A stretch of DNA of 64,000 nt from Bacillus sp. T3 (GTDB lineage Bacteria; Bacillota; Bacilli; Bacillales; Cytobacillaceae). The notes beneath the pieces were generated by a model. That model worked only from the letters and a program-made list of their open reading frames with translations, did no database searches and was not told the DNA's origin. The position numbers and the translations under genes are program-made. The stretch is from assembly GCF_033449965.1 (NCBI RefSeq), contig NZ_CP137761.1, positions 2,790,001 to 2,854,000 of the forward strand, given 5' to 3'. Numbering within the stretch: the first letter of the stretch is position 1; each line of letters opens with the position of its first letter. This document shows positions 37,157-46,202 of this stretch, in pieces.

Positions 37157-37936
37157 TTATTTACCAACATAGACTGGTTTTCTTTTTTCAACAAAGGCCG
37201 TAAGCCCCTCTTTCCGATCTTCAGTTGAGAATGCATTTCCAAAACAAGTACTTTCAATAATTAAGCCTGACTCAAGATCAGTGTTCCCACCGGTGTTCAC
37301 AGCAAGCTTTACCATTTGCAGAGCAACTGGAGGTTTTTGTGCTAATTTGCGTGCCCACTCCTTTGCAACTGGTAACACCTCTTCTACTGGAACAACTTTA
37401 TTTACAATGTTTAGTTCTAAAGCACGATTTGCATCGAACATTTCACCAAAATATAGAAGCTCTTTGGCAACTCCTTGACCCACAATTTTTTGTAAGCGTT
37501 GAGTTCCGCCTCCGCCAGGAATGATGCCTAATCCAACCTCTGGAAAAGCAAACTTCGCCTTTTCTGAACTAATTCGCAAATCACATGCTAACGCAAGTTC
37601 AAGGCCCCCACCTAGTGCAAGTCCGTTTAAGGCAGCAATCACAGGCTTATCCAAATTTTCAATTTTTGAAAATAGCTCTCTTGAAATTTTGTTCATTTTA
37701 TTGATACCTACTAGATCAAGATTAGCCATTTCGTTAATATCGGCGCCAGCTACAAAAGCTTTTTCTCCTCTTCCAGTTAGGACAATTGCACGCACCTGAT
37801 TATCGGCCTCAAGCTCACCAAACAAATTCGATAGTTCATTAAATACCTTTGTGTTTAATGGATTGACTGGTGGACGATTGATGGTCACAACCGCAACCTT
37901 ATCATAAATTTCGCAAATTAAATATTCATAACTCAT
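37157..37936 (-). CDS. Enoyl-CoA hydratase/isomerase
   Basis: Crotonase-fold protein of 259 residues. The oxyanion-hole segments are GRGEKAFVAGADINEM and NGLALGGGLELALACDLRI; the catalytic glutamates fall in the second and in FPEVGLGIIPGGGGTQRLQ. It would hydrate an enoyl-CoA to a 3-hydroxyacyl-CoA. It follows the 3-hydroxyacyl-CoA dehydrogenase gene by 15 bp in a two-gene unit that ends at the terminator at 37085. AGGGGG precedes the ATG. Confidence 0.92.
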   Translation of the reverse strand: MSYEYLICEIYDKVAVVTINRPPVNPLNTKVFNELSNLFGELEADNQVRAIVLTGRGEKAFVAGADINEMANLDLVGINKMNKISRELFSKIENLDKPVIAALNGLALGGGLELALACDLRISSEKAKFAFPEVGLGIIPGGGGTQRLQKIVGQGVAKELLYFGEMFDANRALELNIVNKVVPVEEVLPVAKEWARKLAQKPPVALQMVKLAVNTGGNTDLESGLIIESTCFGNAFSTEDRKEGLTAFVEKRKPVYVGK

Positions 37937-37951
37937 TGTCTTATCCCCCTA

Positions 37952-38807
37952 TTATTCGTAGTCGTAGAATCCTGCGCCTGTTTTCTTGCCATGTCTTCCC
38001 GCTTTAACCAATTGCTTTAATAACTGTGGAGGAGCATAATAGTTTTCGCTAAATTCTTCTTTAAAATATTCCATCACGTGGTAGCCAATATCGACGCCTG
38101 CAAAGTCTTGAAGTTCAAATGGTCCCATTGGATAATTCAAACCAAGCTTTACTGCTTTATCAATATCTTCATAGGTAGCTACTCCCTCTTGTACCAATCG
38201 AATTGCTTCAATAAATTGGGGTAGCATAATTCTGTTTACAATAAAGCCTGGTGAATCTTTTTTCACTTCTACTGGTTCTTTAGATAACTCCTTAGATAAC
38301 GCTTTCAATTGTTGTACAGTTTCATCGCTTGTCTTTAAGCCTCGAACGACTTCCACTAGCTTCATAATTTGGGCTGGGTTAAAGAAGTGCATCCCGGCCA
38401 CAAGCTCCTGGGCGTTTCGTCGCTGACGCAATTTCTGTGATGGACATAGAGGAAGTATTGGTTGCGAGAATTACACCTTCTCGGACAATATGATCAAGAG
38501 ACGAAAATACCTCTTTCTTTAGGTTTAGATCTTCAAGCACTGCTTCTATAACAACATCGACATCTTTAAAATCTTCTATGCTCGTTGTTGTTTGAATACG
38601 ATTTAAGGCTTCCTGCTTCTGTTCCTCTGTCATTTTGCCTCTTGCAACACTTTTATCCATAAATTTACTGATCCGATTTAAAGCGCTTTCTAAAAATCGC
38701 TCCTCTATATCTCTTAAAATAACGTTGAAGCCATTCATCGCTGCAAGATTTGCAATCCCCGATCCCATCGATCCCGCTCCAACTACTCCAATTGTCTGAA
38801 TTGACAT
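37952..38807 (-). CDS. 3-hydroxyacyl-CoA dehydrogenase, frameshifted as given
   Basis: NAD-dependent dehydrogenase of the HAD/3-hydroxybutyryl-CoA family. The first part (38807 to about 38412) has the Rossmann site VVGAGSMGSGIANLAA and ends in TEIASATKRP. The second frame goes on from QELVAGMHFFNPAQIMKLVE to the C-terminal domain GFIVNRIMLPQFIEAIRLVQ. A single extra C in the run near 38408-38412 explains the shift. Restored length is about 284 residues, the usual size. It would oxidise 3-hydroxyacyl-CoA to 3-oxoacyl-CoA for the thiolase. Confidence 0.85.
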
Positions 38808-39002
38808 ATCAGCATCTCCTTATTGATTGACTTTTATTAATATTCTGTAAATTAATTATACTGAATATCTCATATCCAGTTGTACCTACAAAATGAAGGA
38901 AAACTATTCACATTTTTCGTCAAAATTACGGTAAGAAATATGTACGATATTCTAAATATTATATCGGGAAAGAACCAAAGTTTCACCTTCCGAATACAAC
39001 CA

Positions 39003-39033
39003 GAAATCCAGAAGAACGGCTCTTCTGGATTTC
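39003..39033 (-). terminator. Hairpin at the end of the meta-cleavage operon
   Basis: GAAATCCAGAAGA and TCTTCTGGATTTC form a 13-bp stem directly after the dioxygenase gene; the following T-run is weak. Confidence 0.6.
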
Positions 39034-39037
39034 CTAA

Positions 39038-39884
39038 TTATTTAACAGCTTCTTTTTCCTTGCTAGTTGGTCCAACTATCTGTTTAATTTTAAAAGTAAT
39101 AAGAGCATTCCAGCTTCCAGAGGATTGCCCATCCGCCAAATAGACTGGCTGGCTACTTTCATCAAGCATACTAATCAGCATTGCTAAATGCCTTCCTCCT
39201 GATTCAACCTTTGCCATACGAGCATACTCAGGAAGCATTGCGTAGGCGGCTTTATAATCCTTATTCATTATGAATTGAATAAATTGTTTGTCAAGTGCGT
39301 GCTCTACCACGGTAGGTTTATTGTGTCTCCCTCTAACTAAGTTATGGGACAGAGCACCACTCGATACAAAGACTACTTTTTTCTCACTTTGACGGAGAAC
39401 TTTCCCAATCGCTTGCCCCCACTTAAATGTTTCTTCTAGACTAGCAGCTAGCGTTACAGACAAATTAATGACCGGAATATCTTCCTCTGGAACAAGGTAA
39501 CGTAAAGGGACAACGGTTCCGTAATCCCACAAATAGTACGGATCATCAACCCCTTGAACCTCTATTCCGGCTTCTTCCCGGCCTCTCACCATTTCATAGG
39601 CAAGGTCTGAATCTCCTGGAATATTTATATGGAACATCTCGAATTAAATCTGGTGCTTCAAAAGCAGTAAGAATTCCTTGATGAACTGGAGTACAATCTA
39701 CATAATGAAAAAAAGTTGATGGCCAATGACACGAAACGAGGACGATAACATCTGGTGAAATTTTTTTTATTTCCTTTGCGACTTCCTTCATAGCTGAAAC
39801 CATGTCCTTTTGAAAGTTGGGTACCTGAGATTCATGGCAAATACTTGGGACATGCGGTACTAGCATACTTAATTCAATTGTCAT
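39038..39884 (-). CDS. praA: LigB/DODA-type extradiol ring-cleavage dioxygenase, probable protocatechuate 2,3-dioxygenase; frameshifted as given
   Basis: Class III extradiol dioxygenase with a non-heme iron. The first part has the metal histidines in SMLVPHVPSICHES and VSCHWPSTFFHYVD and reaches VPYKY; an extra T near 39618-39623 shifts the frame, and PGDSDLAYEMVRGREEAGI goes on to 39038 with LSHNLVRGRHNKP and the C-terminal GSWNALITFKI. Restored length is about 281 residues. It is last in the operon with a full 2-hydroxymuconate-semialdehyde route, so a catechol-type substrate is cleaved next to a hydroxyl. The pra operon of Paenibacillus suggests protocatechuate 2,3-cleavage. That assignment is inference. 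Confidence 0.75.
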
Positions 39885-39896
39885 TTAAGTATCCTC

Positions 39897-40097
39897 CTAA
39901 ACTAATTTTCTATTTTTTTCAGACATAGGTACTCCCGCTACACCCCAATGAGTATTTGGTAATTCCGTTACTAGAACTCGAATGCTTTCCTTCGGAGCAT
40001 CTAAAGTTTCAGCTACTGTATCGGTAATATTTTGAATCATTTCTGCAATTTTTTCCTTTGGTCTACCTTCCAATATTTGAACATTTATGATCGGCAC
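39897..40097 (-). CDS. praC: 4-oxalocrotonate (2-hydroxymuconate) tautomerase
   Basis: Tautomerase-superfamily protein of 66 residues. The mature protein would begin with the catalytic Pro1 (PIINVQILEGRPKEK); the conserved arginine lies in RPKEK and SIRVLV. It converts 2-hydroxymuconate to 2-oxo-3-hexenedioate ahead of decarboxylation. The start is GTG at 40097 after GGAGGGGG. Seventh step gene in the operon, 45 bp after the decarboxylase and 12 bp ahead of the dioxygenase gene. Confidence 0.88.
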   Translation of the reverse strand: MPIINVQILEGRPKEKIAEMIQNITDTVAETLDAPKESIRVLVTELPNTHWGVAGVPMSEKNRKLV

Positions 40098-40142
40098 GAG
40101 AAACCCCCTCCCATTCTAACTCTTGACTGAAACCAGATGAAG

Positions 40143-40930
40143 TTAATTCGCTACTGCAAAGGACACATCTCCAAGTCCATCAAACTTTCCCGTTACCACA
40201 TCACCGATTTTTAACATAATGGCGCTTGTAATAGCACCTGACAAGATGACATCACCTTTTCGCACTTTCTCACCTTTTCGACAAAGCATCCTTGCCAGCA
40301 TGGCGATTGCTGCAGCTGGATGACCCAAAACAGCCGCACCTGCACCTAGCTCCTTAATTTCTCCATTAATAGCAAGCGTCACTCCAAGGAGGTCGAGTTC
40401 AAATTGTTCAGTTTTTTTTAAAGAGGTACCAAAAACCACTCTAGAGGTAGATGCATTATCTGCAATAACGTCCTGGAAGAGTGAAATTGAAGTTCTCGTA
40501 GCGGCTATCGATAATTTCAAGTGCCGGAACAACATATTCTGTTTTCCTCAGCACATCCGCAATAGAAACCTCAGGTCCCTCAATATCTTCCCCGATGACA
40601 AAAGCAATCTCTGCCTCCACCTTTGGATGAATTTGATCCTTTAAATGTAGTTGTCCACCATTTTCAATGACCATATAGTCAAATACATAACCATAAATCG
40701 GTTCATTTACATTCATTTGGACCATTTTCGCTTTGCTGGTCAGTCCCATTTTGGGCCCGATCATTCTTTTTCCTTCCTGCAGCTTCATTTTCACAAGTTC
40801 CTTCTGAATGTTATACGCTTCATCTACAGTTAGTTCCGGAACTAAGGTGAGCTGTTATCCTCTCAATTTCTCGCTGTTCCATTTCTGCTTTAACTAAATA
40901 ATCCGCCAATTCCTTATATTTAACTGTCAT
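40143..40930 (-). CDS. praD: 4-oxalocrotonate decarboxylase, two frameshifts as given
   Basis: Metal-dependent decarboxylase of the hydratase/decarboxylase family (like XylI/DmpH). The pieces ITAH, then VPELTVDEAYNIQKELVKMK, then PKMGLTSKAKMVQMNVNEPIYGYV and IIDSRYENFNFTLP, then DVIADNASTSR and GAGAAVLGHPAAAIAMLARM join to 261 residues if one base is removed at about 40841-40847 and one at about 40472-40475. The MGLTS-AKM-QM and IDSRYENF segments match the decarboxylase branch rather than the hydratase branch. It removes CO2 from 2-oxo-3-hexenedioate. GGGGAGGGG precedes the ATG, 13 bp after the aldolase gene. Confidence 0.82.
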
Positions 40931-40943
40931 GTTGTCCCCTCCC

Positions 40944-41969
40944 CTAAACCCTTGCGGTTGTGGTACGTTTGGCAATTTCAGCCGCAACATCAACAATCAT
41001 ATCTTCTTGACCACCAACCACATTTCTTTTGCCAAGCTCAACTAATATATCCCTTGAATCAATTCCGAACCTTTTCGCTGCGGATTGCGCATGTAATAAA
41101 AAGCTGGAGTAAACACCAGCATATCCTAGAACGAGGCTGTCCTTTGTGATTTCTTGTGGCTTTTCTAAAATAGGAGCAATGATGTCTTCGGCAAGATCCA
41201 TCATTTTGAAAAGATCAATCCCTGTTTTAATTCCGAATTTTTCACATACAGCAACAAGTACTTCTGTTTGGGTATTTCCTGCTCCAGCACCAAGGCATCG
41301 GATGCTTCCATCGATCCGCGTTGCACCTTCTTCGATTGCTGCTAGCGTATTGGCCATCGCCAATGACAGATTGTTATGACCGTGAAAACCAATTTCTATC
41401 GATAAACTTTGTTTGAGTGCCCGAATACGTTCTGTTACTTGGTGGGGTAGAAGAGCTCTGGCAGAATCAACCACGTAAACAATATCCGCACCATAGCTTT
41501 CCATCAGCTTTGCCTGTTCTACAAGTTTAGCTAACGGGGCCATGTGCGCCATCATTAAGAACCCTACCGTTTCAAGTCCCAATTCTTTTGCTAAAGAAAT
41601 ATGCTGCGAGGATACATCTGCTTCCGTTACATGTGTCGCAACCCTTGCCATTTTGGCTCCTAATTTCGCTGCTTGCTTTAATTCAGATTTTGTCCCAATC
41701 CCAGGTAATAGTAAAACCGCAATTTTTGCTTTTTTTACCGAAGAGGCGGCTGCTTCGATCAATTCCATTTCATTTGTTCGCGATAATCCATATTGTAAAG
41801 ACGAACCCCCTAATCCATCACCATGTGAAACTTCTATATAAGGTACATTCGCTTCATCTAAACCTTTGGTTGCTCTCAAAATTTGTTCAACGGTAAATTG
41901 GTGGCGGATAGCATGGCTTCCGTCTCTTAGAGCAACCTCAGTTATGAAAATTTCTTTATTTTTGTTCAT
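40944..41969 (-). CDS. praF: 4-hydroxy-2-oxovalerate aldolase
   Basis: DmpG/MhpE-type class II aldolase, 341 residues, which splits 4-hydroxy-2-oxovalerate into pyruvate and acetaldehyde. HMG-CoA lyase-like barrel motifs are seen: EVALRDGSHAIRHQFTVEQI at the N-terminus, VVDSARALLPHQV, and the metal site GFHGHNNLSLAMAN; the C-terminal part has YSSFLLHAQSAAKRFGID. The ATG at 41969 is placed after AGGAGG; the longer frame overlaps the dehydrogenase gene. In this family the aldolase forms a complex with the acetaldehyde dehydrogenase encoded just upstream, channelling acetaldehyde. Confidence 0.92.
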   Translation of the reverse strand: MNKNKEIFITEVALRDGSHAIRHQFTVEQILRATKGLDEANVPYIEVSHGDGLGGSSLQYGLSRTNEMELIEAAASSVKKAKIAVLLLPGIGTKSELKQAAKLGAKMARVATHVTEADVSSQHISLAKELGLETVGFLMMAHMAPLAKLVEQAKLMESYGADIVYVVDSARALLPHQVTERIRALKQSLSIEIGFHGHNNLSLAMANTLAAIEEGATRIDGSIRCLGAGAGNTQTEVLVAVCEKFGIKTGIDLFKMMDLAEDIIAPILEKPQEITKDSLVLGYAGVYSSFLLHAQSAAKRFGIDSRDILVELGKRNVVGGQEDMIVDVAAEIAKRTTTARV

Positions 41970-41974
41970 CAAAC

Positions 41975-42874
41975 TTAGTCCTCCTTTCCTGATAGGACAG
42001 TCTGCGAAATTCGATGCTTTGCCCATTCTTCCGCCACTTTAACGGAAGCTGCAGTCATAATATCCAGATTCCCTGAGTATTGTGGCAAATAATCCCCTGC
42101 CCCTTCTACTTCTATAAATATGGTAACCCTTTGTCCATCAAAAATCGGATCTTGCCTTAATCTGTATCCTGGTACGTATGACTGGACTTCTTTTTCGATC
42201 TCCCTAATGGATGACGTTACTCTTTCTTGATTTATCTCAGACCCACTGATTAAAACATGAACTGTGTCTCTCATCATAATGGGAGGCTCGGCAGGATTTA
42301 ATATAATGATTGCTTTGCCTTTTTTTGCCCCTCCAATTTTTTCGATTCCTCTAGCAGTTGTTTCTGTAAATTCATCTATATTTGCACGCGTTCCTGGCCC
42401 GGCACTTTTACTTGAAATGGTTGCTACGATTTCGGCATATTCCACAGGATGAATTCGATTAATTGCATGAACGATTGGAATCGTAGCCTGACCACCGCAT
42501 GTTATAAGATTAATATTATTAGCCTCGAGGTGAGCATTTAAGTTAACTGATGGTACAACCAAGGGACCTACAGCTGCTGGTGTCAGGTCTAGCACCTGTT
42601 TTCCTGCTTCCCGAAGCAGTTTTGCATGTCGAATATGTGCTTTTGCCGATGATGCATCAAAAATAATATCAGCAAGCTCCGGCCTTTCTAGAAATCCCTT
42701 TATTCCCGTATCAATCGTTTCGCATCCAAATTCCCTTGCTTTTTTTAGTCCATCTGAATCTGTGTCGATGCCAATCACTGTTGTCAATTCAAGAATGTTA
42801 GACTTACCCAGTTTTATCATCAGATCGGTTCCAATATTTCCAGATCCTAGAATCGCCACTTTTACCTTTCTCAT
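41975..42874 (-). CDS. praG: Acetaldehyde dehydrogenase (acetylating)
   Basis: DmpF/MhpF-type enzyme, about 299 residues, that turns acetaldehyde and CoA into acetyl-CoA with NAD. Rossmann site AILGSGNIGTDLMIKLGK at the N-terminus and the catalytic cysteine in NLITCGGQATIPIVHAI. The ATG at 42874 has GGGGTGGAG upstream; the frame opens five codons earlier. It is five bases from the aldolase start, as usual for this pair, and 14 bp after the hydratase gene. Confidence 0.92.
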   Translation of the reverse strand: MRKVKVAILGSGNIGTDLMIKLGKSNILELTTVIGIDTDSDGLKKAREFGCETIDTGIKGFLERPELADIIFDASSAKAHIRHAKLLREAGKQVLDLTPAAVGPLVVPSVNLNAHLEANNINLITCGGQATIPIVHAINRIHPVEYAEIVATISSKSAGPGTRANIDEFTETTARGIEKIGGAKKGKAIIILNPAEPPIMMRDTVHVLISGSEINQERVTSSIREIEKEVQSYVPGYRLRQDPIFDGQRVTIFIEVEGAGDYLPQYSGNLDIMTAASVKVAEEWAKHRISQTVLSGKED

Positions 42875-42888
42875 GACTCCACCCCTCA

Positions 42889-43673
42889 TTAAAAATGAAC
42901 CTTGACTGATCCAATGTGAGCAAATCGTGCAGTAAATGTTTCTCCTGCCTTTGCTTCTACAGCCGCTGAAAGAGCTCCTGATAGGATCACTTCCCCAGCT
43001 TTTAAAGTAATGTCAAAATCCGCCAAACGATTGGCCAGCCATGCTACACAAGTCGCCGGGTTTCCTAGAGCGGCTGACCCCACACCTGTATTGACTATCT
43101 CGCCATTTTTTTCAAAAACCATGCCAAGTAATTCTAAGTTCACATCCTCAATCTTTGTTCGCTTTCCACCTAATACATAGAACCCGGACGAAGCATTATC
43201 GGCTATTGTATCTGGAAGTTTAATCTTCCAATCTTGAACCCTACTATCGACAATCTCCAATGCTGGGACAATATAATCCGTAGCCTTTAACACATCCAAT
43301 GTGGTCGTATTCGGGCCCTTTAAATCCTTTTTTAAAATAAAGGCAATTTCAGCTTCCACTTTTGGCTGAAGCACTTGATTTAGAGGAACTTCCCCCCATT
43401 TTCGATCACCATACTGTCAAGAAGGTGGCCATAGTCCGGTTCATCAACACCAAGAAGCTTTTGCATCGCTTTTGAGGTGAGTCCAATCTTTTTGCCTATA
43501 ATCTTTTGACCCTTTGCCATCTTTTTTTCGATATTATTCAGTTGGATTTGATAAGCTTCGTTAACCGTTAAGTTTTTATCAATTAAGGTTAGTGGAAGAA
43601 TTCCGACTCCCGTCTTTTCTGCTTCTTCTAAAAGATTAGCAAACTCATTAATTTTGTTTGTTAAAATCGTCAA
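42889..43673 (-). CDS. praE: 2-oxopent-4-enoate hydratase, frameshifted as given
   Basis: Hydratase of the DmpE/MhpD type, restored length 261 residues. GKKIGLTSKAMQKLLGVDEP and DYGHLLDSMVIENGG come first; one G is missing from the run at 43392-43397 and the frame resumes as EVPLNQVLQPKVEAEIAFIL, then SRVQDWKIKLPDTIADNASS and LKAGEVILSGALSAA. The QDWKIK-DTIADNAS and GVDEPDYGHL segments match the hydratase branch, unlike its neighbour praD. It adds water to 2-hydroxypenta-2,4-dienoate. It follows the semialdehyde dehydrogenase gene by 15 bp. Confidence 0.85.
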
Positions 43674-43688
43674 TCTTCTCCATCCTTC

Positions 43689-45148
43689 CTACAATTTGAT
43701 TGTAATGTTTGAAAGTTCCGAGTAGAAATCAAGACTGTGCATACCGCCTGTTCTCCCGATTCCGCTATTTTTCATCCCACCAAATGGGGTCCTCAAATCG
43801 CGGAGGAACCATGTGTTGACCCAAATAATTCCTGCTTCAATTTGATGTGCAACACGGTGAGCTCTTCTGAGATCATTTGTCCAAATCGTTGCACTAAGCC
43901 CATAATGCGTATCGTTAGCTTGCATTATGACCTCTTCTTCCATATCAAATGGCATCACCGTAACAACTGGTCCAAAAATTTCTTCACGAACACATCGCGA
44001 ATTTCGATCAAGCTCGGTAATAATAGTGGGTTCAAGGAAGTAACCCTTTTCCATTCCTTCAGGTCGTTTTCCCCCGTTAGGATTGATCCTTCGTTCCGAG
44101 CAATTTCAACATAGCTCATGACACGTTCATAGTGTTCTTGACTTACTAAGGCGCCAACATCCGTATCTTTTTCTCCTGGCAGACCCACTTTTAACTCCTT
44201 CACCTTTTCAGTGAATTTTTCTAAAAACTCTTGATAGATTGGACGCTCCACATAAATTCTTGATCCACATAGACAAACTTCCCCTTGATTAATGAAGCTT
44301 GATTTTATGGTAGTTTCGATTACTTCATCCAGATTAGAATCGGCAAAGATGATATTAGGATTCTTGCCGCCAAGTTCATAGGATAGTTTTTTCAAAGAAT
44401 CAGAGGCAGCTTTCATGATGGCTGAGCCAGTACCTGGCTCACCAATAAAGGATATCGCATCAATATCTGGATGTTCTGATATGGCACCACCCGCAGAGTT
44501 TGCCCCGAAACCGTGAACAAGATTGACAACACCGTCCGGTACTCCAGCCTCTTTGCAAATTTCCATTAAAACCGTTGCTGTCATTGGAGTCCACTCCGCT
44601 GGCTTAATAACAGCTGTATTTCCCATACCTAGACAAGGTGCTAGTTTCCATGTAAGGAGCAGTAAAGGTAAATTCCATGGTTTTATGATACCGACCACCC
44701 CAACCGGACGTCGGTATGCGTAATGAATGGCTTGATCATCTTGTTGATAGGAATCATTCCCAACTGAAGTAATATAGTCGGCAAAAAAGTGGAAATTATA
44801 AGCGGCACGTGGGATATCAATCTTATTTGCAAGTGAAAAAGGTTTTCCAGTGTCAAGCGATTCTAAGTGAGCCAGCTCTTCTTGTCGTTCTAAAATTAGG
44901 TCACCAATTCTACGAAGGATTTTTGAACGTTCATTTAATGTCATTCTTTTCCACGGACCGTTTAAAGCTCTTCGTGCGGAACGTACTGCAAAATCCACCT
45001 CAGCTTTTCCGCCCTCCGCTACTGTTCCAAGGACCTCCTCTGTTGCTGGATTAATATTTAAAAACGTTTTCTGATTCGTAGACTCTACGAATTGTCCATT
45101 AATGAAGTGTAAACAATTGATTGATTTCACCTTTGTTTCTACGTACAT
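43689..45148 (-). CDS. praB: 2-hydroxymuconate-6-semialdehyde dehydrogenase, frameshifted as given
   Basis: NAD-dependent aldehyde dehydrogenase, restored length 486 residues, the usual size of DmpC/XylG. It has the catalytic ELGGKNPNIIFADSN glutamate and the cysteine in INQGEVCLCGSRIYVE; a missing G in the run at 44071-44075 breaks the frame after GSILTG, and the rest reads GKRPEGMEKGYFLEPTIITE to the C-terminal NTWFLRDLRTPFGGMKNSGI. It oxidises the ring-fission semialdehyde to 2-hydroxymuconate. First gene of the operon B-E-G-F-D-C-A; AGGAGG precedes the ATG. The 17-bp motif at 45232 is 84 bp upstream. Confidence 0.87.
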
Positions 45149-45231
45149 ATTAAAACCTCCTATAATTCTGAATTTTTAGTATTTTCTTAATACCAATGTT
45201 ACCGTTTACAAATAAAGACGACAATCTTGTT

Positions 45232-45248
45232 GTTGCTCTATGTGAAAC
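45232..45248. promoter_or_regulatory. Shared 17-bp operator-like motif, copy 3
   Basis: GTTGCTCTATGTGAAAC in the divergent region of praB and the iclR gene. It keeps the CTATGTG core and the GTT...AAC ends of the copies at 25875 and 31081. Confidence 0.55.
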
Positions 45249-45400
45249 AAAGGGAATTATTTTCAAAAAAATTTTTAATAAAAGTAAATTTAATAGTTTT
45301 TATAATTTTCAGAATTTATTTCTTTCCAAAAGAAAACTAATTTGATATATTCTCCACATATAGACGATTAGTTTCTTATCAAGATCAAGGAGGATTTTGT

Positions 45401-46177
45401 TTGGAAAATCAAAACGAGGATTCCTATTTATCTTCCGTAAAGAATGCTTTGAGAATCATGCAATGCTTTTCAGTCGATGAACCTGAGAAGAAAGTTGGTG
45501 AAATTGCAACGAAACTTGGAATCAATAAAAGTACAGTTAGTAGAACCCTTGCTACACTTGCAAGTGAAGGATTTGTTATGAAAAATCCAGAAACGAAAAA
45601 CTACCGTTTGGGTCTTACCATTTTGACATTGAGCGGAGTCGTTAATACGCAATTTGACATCTACCAAGAGTCCCAGCCCGTGTTAACCAAATTAGTCCAA
45701 ACAACTGGTGAAACCGCTCATATTTCTATCCTTGATCATGATGAAGTTATTTACTTACAAAAAATTGAATGCAGTCATCCTTCTAAGGTTTTAACCAATA
45801 TTGGGCGACGAAATCCCCCGTATTGCACGAGTTCCGGAAAAGTCCTACTTGCCCACGGGGAAAATGAAATAGTCGAAAGAGTGATATCAAAAGGACTAAA
45901 AAAAATAACATCAAAAACAATTGTCGATCCAGAAATTTTTCATCAGCATCTAACCCAAATTAAAGAAAGCGGTTACGCAGTAAGCATCGAAGAATTTAGT
46001 GAAGGTGTGAACTCAATCGCAGCTCCAATCTATGACTATCGAGGTAAAGTGATCGCCGCATTAGCCATTGTTGGTCCGAAACAACGGATACAGTCTACTA
46101 AACTACATGAACTAATCAAAAAGGTTATTCATGGAGCGATGGAAATCTCTAGCAGAATGGGTTACAGAAAACGATAA
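45401..46177 (+). CDS. IclR-family transcriptional regulator (copy 3)
   Basis: IclR regulator of 258 residues. Winged helix KVGEIATKLGINKSTVSRTLATLASEGFV, effector domain with IGRRNPPYCTSSGKVLLAHG and SIAAPIYDYRGKVIAALAIVGP. TTG start at 45401 after AAGGAGG. It is divergent from praB and 25 bp ahead of the decarboxylase gene, so it is the most likely regulator of the meta-cleavage genes (inference). Its closest relative here is the IclR protein at 28339. Confidence 0.88.
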   Translation: MENQNEDSYLSSVKNALRIMQCFSVDEPEKKVGEIATKLGINKSTVSRTLATLASEGFVMKNPETKNYRLGLTILTLSGVVNTQFDIYQESQPVLTKLVQTTGETAHISILDHDEVIYLQKIECSHPSKVLTNIGRRNPPYCTSSGKVLLAHGENEIVERVISKGLKKITSKTIVDPEIFHQHLTQIKESGYAVSIEEFSEGVNSIAAPIYDYRGKVIAALAIVGPKQRIQSTKLHELIKKVIHGAMEISSRMGYRKR

Positions 46178-46202
46178 TATCATAATTTAGGAGCGTGATT
46201 TT

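Noticed and set aside
40143..43673. praD and praE as recent tandem duplicates
   Set aside because: Both are 261 residues, but their signature segments match different branches (decarboxylase and hydratase), as in known meta-cleavage operons.
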